A stretch of DNA of 64,000 bases from Gammaproteobacteria bacterium (GCA_030425195.1 JAUIAV010000023.1:1-64000); one strand, 5' to 3'; shown: positions 34,078 to 42,893, numbered from the stretch's first letter. Numbers and translations: made by a program. Notes: generated from the sequence alone by a model not told the origin.

Positions 34078-35370
34078 TCAGGCGGCCTCCAGCGCCCGTC
34101 GCCGCTCCCGGGCGCCGCCTGCGCGGATGAAGAAGGGAGCCACGCAGGCACAGAGCAGCAGACCGGTGAGAATCAGAAAGGCGATCCGGTAACTGCCGGT
34201 GGCATCATAGATGAAGCCGGCCAGCGGCGAGGCGGACATGACCAGCGGCAGCTCGACGATGCGCAGAACCCCGTTGGCGGTGCCGAACGAGGTGCTGCCG
34301 AGCGCCGTGGAGATGGCGAAGGTACGCAGAGGGGACATACCGGAGAAACCGAATCCGTAGGTGCAGGCTGCCAGCAGGGCAACAGGCAGCGAGTCGGCGG
34401 TCGCGAACAGGGTCAGGGCGATGGCCTGGACGACCAGAGCCATCCAGATGGTGACCCGGGCTCCGAAGTAGTCGGACATCCAGCCGACCACCGGCTTACC
34501 CAGTGCAGAGAACAGGGCTGTCGCGGAAAGCACCCAGGCGGCCCGGGTGGCGTCGATGCCGATATCCAGCAGATGCCCGAACAGATGCAGCATGACGGCG
34601 GAGAACACGCAGGTCATGGACCCGAAAATGAGGGCGATGGCCCACAGCGGTGGTGCCTTCAGCATCTCCTTCCAGTGCCATGACCGGGTGTCGTCTAGAT
34701 CCTCAAGCACCTCCGTAACGTGAGCCTGCACGTATCGGTGACCGTCACGGACTTCGCCGATTTCTTCCGGACGGTCCTTCATGAGAAAGAACACCAGTGG
34801 AAACAGTGAGATGCCGGTGACGGCTGCGAAGACGGTGAACCCGCCGCGCCAGCCCACCTCCGCGACCAGTGCCGTCACCAGCGGCGGCATCATGACACCG
34901 GCCAGCGAGGCGCCCATCACGGCAATGGCGATGGCGCGGCCGCGCCAGTGATCGAACCAGCTGATCACCGACCGGTGCCAGGCAAGACCGCCCATGGTGG
35001 CCATACCCACACCCATGCCCAGGCCGACGATGAGGAAGTACTGCCAGAGATGCTGAGTGTTGGCGAGGAGCAGATACGACACCGTGACCACGCCGATGCC
35101 GATCAGCATGATGCGTCTCGGTGAGTGCCGGTCGAGAATCCTGCCGAGAAAAGGCGCCAGGACCGCCGTGGTCACGCCGGCAACGGAAAATCCCATGGCG
35201 ATGGCGAAGCGGCTGCCATCCGCCAGCTCCTCTGCCAGCGCGGGCAGGAACACACCGCGGGAGTAGGAGTAGAAACCTGTGCCGAGAAATCCCAGGCAGG
35301 CCGCGACGAAGACGACGACCCAGCCATAGAAGAAGCGCCCGGCCGGGCCTGCGGGAGCCGGTTCGCTCAT
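34078..35370 (-). CDS. MFS transporter, monocarboxylate/OFA-like
   Basis: 430 residues, 12 predicted helices. It begins with GWVVVFVAACLGFLGTGF and has the loop motif GRILDRHSPRRIMLIG near 75-90 (MFS motif A, RxGRR-like), and a second half with GWMSDYFGARVTIW near 294-307. The close pattern is the oxalate/formate antiporter or monocarboxylate permease class, so uptake of a carboxylate is likely. Its ATG overlaps the stop of the thioesterase gene by 4 bases. Confidence 0.87.
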   Translation of the reverse strand: MSEPAPAGPAGRFFYGWVVVFVAACLGFLGTGFYSYSRGVFLPALAEELADGSRFAIAMGFSVAGVTTAVLAPFLGRILDRHSPRRIMLIGIGVVTVSYLLLANTQHLWQYFLIVGLGMGVGMATMGGLAWHRSVISWFDHWRGRAIAIAVMGASLAGVMMPPLVTALVAEVGWRGGFTVFAAVTGISLFPLVFFLMKDRPEEIGEVRDGHRYVQAHVTEVLEDLDDTRSWHWKEMLKAPPLWAIALIFGSMTCVFSAVMLHLFGHLLDIGIDATRAAWVLSATALFSALGKPVVGWMSDYFGARVTIWMALVVQAIALTLFATADSLPVALLAACTYGFGFSGMSPLRTFAISTALGSTSFGTANGVLRIVELPLVMSASPLAGFIYDATGSYRIAFLILTGLLLCACVAPFFIRAGGARERRRALEAA

Positions 35371-35852
35371 CCGCTCTTCTTGCGGATGCCGATGGCGCTG
35401 CCGAGCTGTACCGGCCTTGGCAGCCCTGCATGGGCGCGATGGAGCTCGGTGATACGCTCGAGCGCTTCGGCGGGAAAAGGTGCGCTTCTGCGCGTGTTCA
35501 TGTCCACGTGAATGGCCAGGTTTTCACTGGTTGCCGCGAGCTCTCCCGTTGTCCGGTTCGTCATGGTCTGGAAGTAGTGGAGCCGTTTCTCGTCGAAGTC
35601 CACGAGCTGCAGAGTCACACTCACAGGATCTCCGAGAGCAAGCTCGTTCAGGTAGTTCAGGTGCACCTGCAGCGTGAAGCAGGAGCCGCCGCCCCTGCGG
35701 ACATACGCCTCTCCGATTCCGAGCCGGTCATAGACGCAGTCCACGCCCCGATCGAAGAGCACGTTGTAGAAGGCCATGTTCAGGTGGCCATTGTAGTCGA
35801 TCCAGTCCGCCTCGATCGTCTGATCCGGCGCGACGAAAGGTGCCTCCCACAT
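35367..35852 (-). CDS. Hot-dog fold thioesterase (4-hydroxybenzoyl-CoA thioesterase-like)
   Basis: 161 residues from ATG 35852; a longer open frame to 36020 runs antisense into the divergent transporter and is not favoured. ADWIDYNGHLNMAFYNVLFDRG near 14-35 is the catalytic Asp-containing motif of 4HBT-type thioesterases (D-x-N-G-H-x-N). It hydrolyses acyl-CoA thioesters in the cytoplasm and is cotranscribed with a carboxylate-type MFS transporter, so it may release or detoxify acids handled by that transporter (inference). Confidence 0.88.
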   Translation of the reverse strand: MWEAPFVAPDQTIEADWIDYNGHLNMAFYNVLFDRGVDCVYDRLGIGEAYVRRGGGSCFTLQVHLNYLNELALGDPVSVTLQLVDFDEKRLHYFQTMTNRTTGELAATSENLAIHVDMNTRRSAPFPAEALERITELHRAHAGLPRPVQLGSAIGIRKKSG

Positions 35853-35971
35853 CCTCGGTTGTCTCTCACAGACCGTTTTGCAACCCCCATCATACCTTGA
35901 CCGTCCGTTTTGGAGGATCGATGATCCCGGCGAAGGATTGCAGGTCGCGGTGAAGCGGGGCGGGAGAATGC

Positions 35972-37510
35972 GTGAGTACTCATGAAGGCGGCCATGTGCC
36001 CAGAACGGACGAACGTCCATCCGGCATGGACGGACGCCCGCCGCTCGGGTTCGCGACCAAGTTCACCTACGGTTTCGGCCAGGCGGCGGAAGGTCTGAAG
36101 AACGGCGCGTTCGGCGTCTTTCTGTTCTTCTATTACAACCAGGTTCTGGCGCTGTCCGGAACCCTGGCGGGGCTGGCGGTGGGTATCGCCCTGGTGTTCG
36201 ATGCGGTTACCGATCCCATGGCCGGATCCGTTTCGGACAACTGGCGCTCGAAGTTCGGGCGCCGGCACCCGTTCATGTTTCTTGCCGCGCTTCCGCTCGC
36301 CATCGCGTTCTTTCTCCTGTTCAATCCACCGGACGATCTCGGCCAGAGCGGCCTGTTTGCCTGGCTGCTGATATTCGCGATTCTCACCCGGGGGGCGATG
36401 ACGCTCTACCACGTCCCCCATATCGCGCTCGGCGCGGAGCTGACGGAGGACTTCGAAGAGCGGACCACCGTGGTGGCCTTCCGACAGTTTTTCTCCACCT
36501 TCGGAACCCTGGCCGCCTACGTGATCGGTTTTTCGCTGTTCTTCTATGAAAGCCCCGATCTGCCGCATGGGCAGTTCAGGGCGGACGCCTATGCGCCGTT
36601 CGCGATGACACTCGGCCTGCTCATGGTGGCCTCCATCGTGACTTCCGCCTGGGGTACCCGGTCACAGATACCTTATCTGCCCCAGGCCACGGGCGAGCCG
36701 GAAGAGCTCGGTCTCGGTGCCATGTTCGTGCGCATGCTCAGGGAGATCCGTGAGGCGCTGTCCAACCGGTCCTTCGCCTGGCTGTTCTCCGGCGTTCTGA
36801 TCGTATTCATGATGGTGGGCGTGGACAGTGCTCTCAATCTGCACATGAACACCTATTTCTGGGAACTGTCTGCCACCGGCAATACGCTGTTCTTCGCCGC
36901 CTCTCCCATCGGAGTGCTGGTCGGCACGCTCGTTGCCCGGCGTCTGAACACGATCTTCGACAAGAAACCTTCGATCGTCTTCGGTACCGCCTGGTGGGCG
37001 CTCTGTCAGATCGTGCCCATCATTCTCCGGATATTCGGCTACTTCCCGGAAAACGGAACCGACAGCCTGCTCATCACGCTGGTCTGTGTGAAGTTCGTGC
37101 AGGGCGTCGGCGTGGTGCAGGCGCTGGTGACCTTTGGATCCATGGTGGCCGACATCGTCGACGAGCACGAGCTGAAGACCGGAAAACGCCAGGAAGGCAT
37201 TTTCTTCGCATCCGTTTCGTTCTCAGGAAAGTTCACCACCGGTATCGGCAACGTGGTCGGCGGTGTGGCGCTGGATCTGATCAGCTGGCCGCGCGGTGTC
37301 GCCATACAGACGGCCGCCGACGTACCGCCGGAGACCATCACCTGGCTCGGCCTGGTGTATGGCCCGATCGTCGCCGGATTTGCCGTGGTGAGCGTCTGGT
37401 GCTACTCGAAGCACAGACTGGACCGGCAGCGGCACAGGCAGATCGTGGCGGAGCTCGGATTACGGCGCCGGGCGGCGCAGGCGGAGCAGACCCGCAGTGC
37501 CGTCGGCTGA
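35972..37510 (+). CDS. GPH-family (MelB-like) cation symporter
   Basis: 512 residues, 12 helices, GTG start at 35972 with a GGGCGGGAGA upstream. The N-terminal KFTYGFGQAAEGLKNGAF block and DAVTDPMAGSVSDNWRSKFGRRHPFM near 72-97 (MFS-like loop with the cation-site Asp) mark the glycoside-pentoside-hexuronide symporter family. Sugar or sulfonate uptake with Na+ or H+ is expected. It is divergent from the thioesterase gene and may be followed in operon by two small membrane protein genes. Confidence 0.9.
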   Translation: MSTHEGGHVPRTDERPSGMDGRPPLGFATKFTYGFGQAAEGLKNGAFGVFLFFYYNQVLALSGTLAGLAVGIALVFDAVTDPMAGSVSDNWRSKFGRRHPFMFLAALPLAIAFFLLFNPPDDLGQSGLFAWLLIFAILTRGAMTLYHVPHIALGAELTEDFEERTTVVAFRQFFSTFGTLAAYVIGFSLFFYESPDLPHGQFRADAYAPFAMTLGLLMVASIVTSAWGTRSQIPYLPQATGEPEELGLGAMFVRMLREIREALSNRSFAWLFSGVLIVFMMVGVDSALNLHMNTYFWELSATGNTLFFAASPIGVLVGTLVARRLNTIFDKKPSIVFGTAWWALCQIVPIILRIFGYFPENGTDSLLITLVCVKFVQGVGVVQALVTFGSMVADIVDEHELKTGKRQEGIFFASVSFSGKFTTGIGNVVGGVALDLISWPRGVAIQTAADVPPETITWLGLVYGPIVAGFAVVSVWCYSKHRLDRQRHRQIVAELGLRRRAAQAEQTRSAVG

Positions 37511-37541
37511 GGGGAGTTCGAAGCCTGCCAGGGAAGGGCGG

Positions 37542-37991
37542 ATGGCACGCCATCTGCGTCTTTGTGGCGAAGTGTTCCGCGAACCCCGACGCCTGGTGCC
37601 CATGGCCAGGGAGGCCATGCTGGAAACCTGGCGGACCCGCGGCGGTGGTTTCTACGGCCTCGGTTATCTCATGGCGTTTGTCTCGCTACAGGTGAACGTG
37701 CTCATCGGTGATGTGGCGGAGAGCGAGAGTATCGGCGCCTTCGCTGCCGGTGCAGCGCTCGAGTACCTCCTCCGCTTCAGCCTGATGGCTTTTCTGAACG
37801 TATTCCTCGCACTTCTGTGGCCGCTTTTCGTCCTGCAGCAGCTTGGTGGTCCCGGTATCATCCTGCTCGGCCTCAGTTACGTGGGTTTTGAATATGCGCT
37901 GCGTCCGCTGGTCGAGCGGAACTTCCCGGAGCTGAAGACCGACACCCAATCCGAACTGAGAGATCCGGTATCACAAAGCCCAGAACAGTAG
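37542..37991 (+). CDS. Hypothetical membrane protein
   Basis: 149 residues using ATG 37542, with a GGGAAGGGCGG just upstream; GTG 37497 in the same frame would overlap the symporter's 3' end. Three hydrophobic segments at about 40-56, 66-90 and 105-130 with short polar ends. I do not recognise a family. It precedes a GtrA-like protein by translational proximity and may act with it at the membrane. Confidence 0.68.
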   Translation: MARHLRLCGEVFREPRRLVPMAREAMLETWRTRGGGFYGLGYLMAFVSLQVNVLIGDVAESESIGAFAAGAALEYLLRFSLMAFLNVFLALLWPLFVLQQLGGPGIILLGLSYVGFEYALRPLVERNFPELKTDTQSELRDPVSQSPEQ

Positions 37992-38074
37992 CCTCCGACC
38001 CGGACGCCCGGATTCATCATCAGCTGGCCCGGTTTCTTCTCGTCGGCTTCGTCGGCTTTCTCCTGGACCTGGCG

Positions 38075-38425
38075 GTGATGTGGGGCCTGATCTATGGCCT
38101 GGAAGCAGCCCAGACCCGGCTGGAGCTCATCGGTGCCCGGGTCGCTGCCTGGGCGGTCGCCATCCTGCTCACGTACTTCCTGAACGCCAAGCTCACCTTC
38201 GGCGCATCCATCCGGCATTCGCGGTTCGTGAACTATCTGTTCATTCAGGCAGTAGGCGCAGGCATCAATATCGGCTCTTTCGCGCTGCTGATGCTGGTGG
38301 GACCCGTTCAGGACCGGCCGCTGATCGCCATGGTGGTGGGCAACGTGCTGGCGGTCATCAACAACTTCCTGCTCGTGCGGACCTTCGTCTACCGGTTTCA
38401 CCCCGAGGTGGACGACCCCGAGTAG
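38075..38425 (+). CDS. GtrA-like membrane protein, true start unclear
   Basis: 116 residues from ATG 38075, but the frame is open further upstream to about 37900 and encodes a convincing first GtrA helix (RFLLVGFVGFLLDLAV) at about 38030-38075; no ATG, GTG or TTG lies there before the in-frame stop. Possible non-canonical starts are ATC 37970, ATT 38012 or CTG 38024. Four helices are present when the first is included, as in GtrA proteins that move lipid-linked sugars across the membrane. Position given is the first canonical start; the gene is probably longer. Confidence 0.75.
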   Translation: MMWGLIYGLEAAQTRLELIGARVAAWAVAILLTYFLNAKLTFGASIRHSRFVNYLFIQAVGAGINIGSFALLMLVGPVQDRPLIAMVVGNVLAVINNFLLVRTFVYRFHPEVDDPE

Positions 38426-38443
38426 GTGTTTCGGGACCGCCCA

Positions 38444-39598
38444 TCAGTCGCCGGTGAGTGAGGGGCCATCCCGCTCGATGCACTCTCCCGCCAGCCCGTC
38501 GATCCAGCCGCCCACCAGATCGATGCCTTCCGCATGGGAGAGAGACCGCCCGAGCTCGGGCATCCGGGCGCCGGGGTCGTTCGTCTTCATACGGAAGACG
38601 ATGATGGAATCTTCCGCGTCACCGGGCACGATGGAATAGGATCGGCCTCCGGTGCCCTGACCGGCGGCGATGGGCGGCTTGCAGATGCCGAGCGCGCGGC
38701 TGCCGCTGGTGGCCGCATCGAGATGCAGGCCCGAGGTGTCCGCGGCGCCTTTGGGGCTGTGGCAATGGCCGCAGTTGATGTCGAGGTAGGAACGGGCCCG
38801 CCGATCGAGCGGCTCATCGCCCGCGGGATCCGCGCTGGCCGGCACGGCTGCCAGATCGGGCAGCCCGCTCAGCCGTCCCTCTTTCATCATCCGGGTCAGC
38901 TGATTCACAGGCCCGCTCAGATACCCCCGGTTCAGGTGCCGGGCCTTCGGGCCGATGGGTTGCAGCGCGCCGCTCGAGTGGTCGGTGGCATGGCAGGCGG
39001 CGCACTCGTTGCGGGTGGGGACGATGTATGGCAGCGGGACCCGCCGGCCGTCCGCGAGGTCTATCTCCAGCCTTTCCAGACTGCCGGCCAGGCGCAGCAC
39101 GGCATCATCACCCTGCCAGACATAGGGGAGGGCGTCCCAGCCATCCGACTGCCTGACGAGCAGGCGGGTCTCGATAATCCGTACCTGACTCCGGTCCAGG
39201 CTCGATTGACCCGCTTGCCAGACATAGTTCGCCCTGACCACATCCGATGATTCCCCCTTTGCGTAGAAGAACGTCTTCATGATGATGGTGCCGACGGGGA
39301 AATCGAACGACTCGTAGTCCCGATAAGTGGCGGAAGTGCCTGGCGGCAGGTAGATGGCACGGAGCTTCTGCGCGTAGTCCGTAAACAGCGGCGCGTTGAG
39401 GTCGTAGGGGACCACGTCGCCTGCAAGGATGAGTCTGTCTCCCTCAAGCCGATGGAGTCTCCAGGCGGACAGATTCTCCGGATAGGCATCCTGCGCATGG
39501 AAGCGTACGCCGGACGGGCCGTCGTCACAGCCCGCGGTGGTCAGCGTCATCGTCGCGGCGACGATCAGGCCGAACAGGGTGGAGCCGCGCGCGATCAT
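38444..39598 (-). CDS. SO2930/HNE_0200-family di-haem c-type cytochrome lipoprotein
   Basis: 384 residues from ATG 39598. Lipobox LTTAGC with Cys24 marks an exported lipoprotein. Two haem c motifs, CAACH at 199-203 and CGHCH at 276-280, each with a conserved spacing, and a central beta-rich region with PVGTIIMKTFFYA near 101-113. This corresponds to the HNE_0200 family (TIGR03806), known to occur beside the beta-helix family seen next door. It probably carries electrons in the periplasm; substrate unknown. Ends about 19 bases from the convergent GtrA gene. Confidence 0.88.
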   Translation of the reverse strand: MIARGSTLFGLIVAATMTLTTAGCDDGPSGVRFHAQDAYPENLSAWRLHRLEGDRLILAGDVVPYDLNAPLFTDYAQKLRAIYLPPGTSATYRDYESFDFPVGTIIMKTFFYAKGESSDVVRANYVWQAGQSSLDRSQVRIIETRLLVRQSDGWDALPYVWQGDDAVLRLAGSLERLEIDLADGRRVPLPYIVPTRNECAACHATDHSSGALQPIGPKARHLNRGYLSGPVNQLTRMMKEGRLSGLPDLAAVPASADPAGDEPLDRRARSYLDINCGHCHSPKGAADTSGLHLDAATSGSRALGICKPPIAAGQGTGGRSYSIVPGDAEDSIIVFRMKTNDPGARMPELGRSLSHAEGIDLVGGWIDGLAGECIERDGPSLTGD

Positions 39599-39608
39599 TC
39601 CGGAGCCC

Positions 39609-40856
39609 TCAACCTCCGGTGGCGAGCACGATTTCCGGAAGCTTCTCGTGGCTGCAGTTGTGTCCGGACATGTCCACGCGCACGTTTTCATAGCCGTTAC
39701 CCGCGTCCACGTTGAGCACGACGGATTCGCCGTTGTTCAGACAGATGGCGTAGGCGGCATCCGCCTTCTCCGGGTTTCTGATGCCATCCCAGACCACGTC
39801 CGGGAGACGGCCCGCCTCGGCGAACAGGGCCGTGCGCAATGCTTCCAGTTCCTCCCGATCCGGGGCATCACCACCGCCGCTGAAGGTATTGTCGTAGATG
39901 TAGATGGTTTCCGGATAGGGATCGAAGTGGGGGGCGGTCTCCCGGGCGCTGTAGGAGGCGGAGAAGAAACTGGAGATCAGAACGTTGGCCGTTCTGTTGT
40001 CCGCAATTTCGTTCTCGAAGATCTCCACACGGTCGTTTGAGTTGATGATCACGCCGCTGCCGGCCGGAACACCGGAGACGGCTCCGCCCGGCGGGGCGAA
40101 GTTACCCGTGTTGTTGCCGTTGATGCGGTTGTTGAACACGCGTGTGCTGTGACCTTCCTGGGGCAGATCGGGCATGTTGAATACCAGGATTCCGCCGGTG
40201 TTGTTCGTAGCCACGTTGTTGTAGACGTCTGCGCCCACGGTGTTCTCGATTTCGATGCCGGCCACGTTGAATTCGGCTACGCTGTCCCGGACGATCACGT
40301 TTTTCGACTGGCCAACGTAGATGCCGGCATCCGAGGCGCCGATGGCGATGGCGCCTTCCACCAGCGTGTTCTCCGTCTGAACCGGATAGATGCCGTAGGC
40401 GCCGTTTTCCGTGTGCGGTCCCCGGGTCCATTCGGTGCGTACACGGCGGATCACGATGTTGCTGCCGTCATTGATCTTCAGGGCATCGCCAGGCGTATCC
40501 TCGATGCCCAGATCTTCGATGGTGAAATCGCTTGCATTGACCAGCAGGCCTTCCGCGCCAGCGATCTGTCCCGAGAAACTGAGCACGGACCTGTCCATTC
40601 CGGCACCGCGGATGGTCACGCCGTCGGTGTTCAGCGTGAGACCCCGGGTGAACTGATGTGTGCCCTCGGGAACCTCGATCACATCTCCCGGCTGTGCCGT
40701 TTCCAGCGCCAGCCGCAGCCTGTCTTCGTAGGGGGTATCGACGGTCTCAGCCTCGGACGCGGTTCCGGCAGGAGCCGCTGTCTGATCGCTGCAGCCGGCG
40801 AGCAGAGCGCCTAGCAGGAACAGCACCGGCAGGCCCATAGGACTCATTGATTTCAT
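39609..40856 (-). CDS. Parallel beta-helix repeat lipoprotein (partner of the di-haem cytochrome)
   Basis: 415 residues, lipobox LLAGC with Cys22. The centre consists of repeated beta-helix turns (for example DGVTIRGAGMDRSVL, NASDFTIEDLGIEDT, GNSNIVIRRVRT-like, NNVATNNTGGILVF) from about 70 to 290. It matches TIGR03805, which forms a two-gene pair with the HNE_0200 family. It lies 10 bases upstream of the cytochrome gene on the minus strand, so the pair is an operon. Outer-membrane attachment and function unknown. Confidence 0.87.
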   Translation of the reverse strand: MKSMSPMGLPVLFLLGALLAGCSDQTAAPAGTASEAETVDTPYEDRLRLALETAQPGDVIEVPEGTHQFTRGLTLNTDGVTIRGAGMDRSVLSFSGQIAGAEGLLVNASDFTIEDLGIEDTPGDALKINDGSNIVIRRVRTEWTRGPHTENGAYGIYPVQTENTLVEGAIAIGASDAGIYVGQSKNVIVRDSVAEFNVAGIEIENTVGADVYNNVATNNTGGILVFNMPDLPQEGHSTRVFNNRINGNNTGNFAPPGGAVSGVPAGSGVIINSNDRVEIFENEIADNRTANVLISSFFSASYSARETAPHFDPYPETIYIYDNTFSGGGDAPDREELEALRTALFAEAGRLPDVVWDGIRNPEKADAAYAICLNNGESVVLNVDAGNGYENVRVDMSGHNCSHEKLPEIVLATGG

Positions 40857-40957
40857 TGTGTTCCCTCCCGTTCTTCTGTGATTCGCGCGGCGGTCAGTCT
40901 AGCGGATGGACAGGCTCGTGCCCACAATCCGGTGAACGGGCGGCCGAAAGTGGCGGG

Positions 40958-41947
40958 TCAGAAAACGGCCCAGGTTCGATCGACGGTCCAGTAGGCGGCT
41001 GCGATGCCCATGCCGACGGTGAATGCCTGCTGCCAGACGGGTGAGTGAAACGCCCCCGCGCGCCGCGCCAGCCACGCGATGCCGAGCATCACGGCGATCA
41101 CCATCAGCTGTCCGATTTCTATGCCGACGTTGAACAGAAACAGCGACAGGGCCAGGTCGTCCCGCGGCAGACCGATGTCTGCCAGCGCCCCCGCGAAGCC
41201 GAAACCGTGAAGGAGTCCGAAGGCGAACGCCATGAGCCAGGGTCTGATCCGCATGATTGCGGATCGTTCGGTCTCGGGCAGCATCAACTCTCTGGCGAGG
41301 AAAAGAATCGACAGCGCGATGACTGCCTCCACGGGACCCTGCGGCAGACGGACTAGGTCCAGCACCGACAGAGCCAGGGTGACGGAGTGGGCCAGGGTGA
41401 AGGCCGTGATCGTCTTCAGCAGCATCCAGCGGTCGCGGATGAAGAGCACGAGGCCGATCACGAACAGTATGTGATCGATGCCGAACAGCAGATGCTCCAC
41501 CCCGAGAAACAGATACGCCGCGATGGGTGGGGCCGGATCCGACAGATCCATATACGGCGCTTCGGGTTTCAGCATGCGGCTGATCTGCTCACCATCCAGC
41601 GGGGTGATCCGAACCATCACGTCCGTGAGGGTTCGGGACAGTCCGTCGATCATGATCGTGCCGTGGCTGAGATCACAGCGGACGTCCCAGCGGATGATCA
41701 GGGCAGCACCGGTGTGCTCGGGCAGACCGTCGTTCAGCACCTCGCAATGCTCGGGGAGCACCGGCTCCAGCGGCAGACGCCGGTCGCCTAGTACCGGCTG
41801 TTTCCAGGTCACCTGGTGCAGGCCTTCTGCGACTTCTTCGATGGCAAGATAGGCCGGTCGCACCTCGTGGGCCGCCGCCGGCGGGGCCAGCGCCGCCATC
41901 GCAAGAAGCAGTACCAGCAAGGCCGTGCAGATTTCGCGTGTCATCAC
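40958..41947 (-). CDS. HupE/UreJ family membrane protein
   Basis: 329 residues. A signal peptide (to about residue 26) precedes a periplasmic beta domain of about 110 residues, then six helices with the family motif GVEHLLFGIDHILFVIGL (about 150-167) and GLLHGFGFAGAL near 241-252. HupE/UreJ proteins take up nickel, but this two-part architecture with the periplasmic domain is a less studied subfamily that lacks clear urease or hydrogenase neighbours. Its start overlaps the stop of a PPIase gene by 4 bases. Confidence 0.87.
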   Translation of the reverse strand: MMTREICTALLVLLLAMAALAPPAAAHEVRPAYLAIEEVAEGLHQVTWKQPVLGDRRLPLEPVLPEHCEVLNDGLPEHTGAALIIRWDVRCDLSHGTIMIDGLSRTLTDVMVRITPLDGEQISRMLKPEAPYMDLSDPAPPIAAYLFLGVEHLLFGIDHILFVIGLVLFIRDRWMLLKTITAFTLAHSVTLALSVLDLVRLPQGPVEAVIALSILFLARELMLPETERSAIMRIRPWLMAFAFGLLHGFGFAGALADIGLPRDDLALSLFLFNVGIEIGQLMVIAVMLGIAWLARRAGAFHSPVWQQAFTVGMGIAAAYWTVDRTWAVF

Positions 41948-42753
41948 GCGCCGGATTCCAGAATGACGACCTCGTAGCGGCGCTTCAGCCCCTGGTAGAA
42001 CTCGTCGTTTGCGCGTCGGCGGCGATCCTGAAGGAAATCCCGCTGAACCGCGTCGGCGACTTCCCGCATCAGCGGCTCCCGTGCCGGCTGCAGACCGGAC
42101 AGGCGGACCAGGTGCCAGCCGTAGGCAGACGGAATCGGGCCCTGCCAGGCATCCGGCTGGTCGTCGTTGAGCGCCTCGAGCGCGGCGGTGAATTCACGTC
42201 CGAACAGATCGCCGATTTCCCGGGCGGATCGCTCGGCGTAGCTTTTCTGCAGTATGAACGGATCGCCGGGGTCGCCGCTTGCGAGCGCAGTGCGGGCGTC
42301 GGCCTCGGCATCATCCCGCCGATCTGCCGAGAAGTAGCGGTGCTCGAAGCTGTAGCGTTCGGGGATCAGATAGTCTGCGAGGTTGTCCTGAAAGAAGGCG
42401 GCCAACTCGGCTTCCGAGGGCGGCTGCGCGTTGGCCAGATCTTCGTTCAGAAAGGTCAGCTTCTGGGCCAGCCGCCGCCGGATGATGGTGTCGTTTTCGT
42501 CCAGACCCAGCTTCCTGGCCTCCCGGTAGAAGATCTCCTCCCGGACCCACTGGTCGAGGAGGCCGCTGGCTTCCGGTGATGTGGGCGGACGTCCCATCTG
42601 TGCCTGCCACTGATCGAAGATCCGGGCCTGCTGGCCGGGGGTGACTTCGATCAGGAAGTCGCCGTCATCGTCCGACGACAGAAAACGCTCGGCAGCAAAG
42701 ATGACGAGGCCGAAGGCGAGGAAGAGCGTGAGCGGGTCTTTCAGGTATCGCAT
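41944..42753 (-). CDS. Membrane-anchored PpiC-type peptidyl-prolyl isomerase
   Basis: 269 residues. N-terminal helix (KDPLTLFLAFGLVIFAAERF at 5-24 region) anchors a periplasmic SurA/parvulin-like chaperone: a helical region (about 30-120) then a parvulin-like domain with YGWHLVRLSGLQPA near 227-240. It is cotranscribed with and precedes the HupE/UreJ protein, so it probably helps fold that or another envelope protein. The first helix begins right after Met1, which favours the annotated start. Confidence 0.85.
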   Translation of the reverse strand: MRYLKDPLTLFLAFGLVIFAAERFLSSDDDGDFLIEVTPGQQARIFDQWQAQMGRPPTSPEASGLLDQWVREEIFYREARKLGLDENDTIIRRRLAQKLTFLNEDLANAQPPSEAELAAFFQDNLADYLIPERYSFEHRYFSADRRDDAEADARTALASGDPGDPFILQKSYAERSAREIGDLFGREFTAALEALNDDQPDAWQGPIPSAYGWHLVRLSGLQPAREPLMREVADAVQRDFLQDRRRRANDEFYQGLKRRYEVVILESGA

Positions 42754-42783
42754 GGGTCGCGGATTCTACCTGAAGCCGTGAGG

Positions 42784-42804
42784 AAAGCCGCCCTTGCGGG
42801 CGGC
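42784..42804 (-). terminator. Hairpin terminator downstream of the acyl-CoA dehydrogenase genes
   Basis: On the minus strand GCCGCCC, loop GCAA, GGGCGGC (42804 down to 42787) is a perfect 7-bp stem, followed by TTTCCTC. It lies just beyond the tandem repeats and before the PPIase gene start. The T tract is short, so efficiency is uncertain. Confidence 0.65.
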
Positions 42805-42817
42805 CGTCAGATGGACA

Positions 42818-42893
42818 CTAGGCGGGCAAACGCATTTCGCCGCTAGGCGGCAAACGCATTTCGCCGCTAGGCGGCAAACGCATTTCGCCGCTA
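42818..42893. repeat. Three 24-bp tandem repeats that include the stop codon of an acyl-CoA dehydrogenase gene
   Basis: Units at 42818-42842 (one extra G), 42843-42866 and 42867-42890 read CTAGGCGGCAAACGCATTT plus CGCCG; the next CTAGGCGG starts at 42891 and is the dehydrogenase stop codon region itself. On the minus strand each unit is a stop TAG followed by a stem-loop (CGGCGAAA...TTTGCCG with a bulge). The copies are nearly identical, so the array probably grew by recent slippage or recombination. Confidence 0.95.

Noticed and set aside
42818-42893. Short CRISPR-like array
   Set aside because: The units are directly adjacent with no spacers, and they include a gene's stop codon, so this is a tandem repeat.
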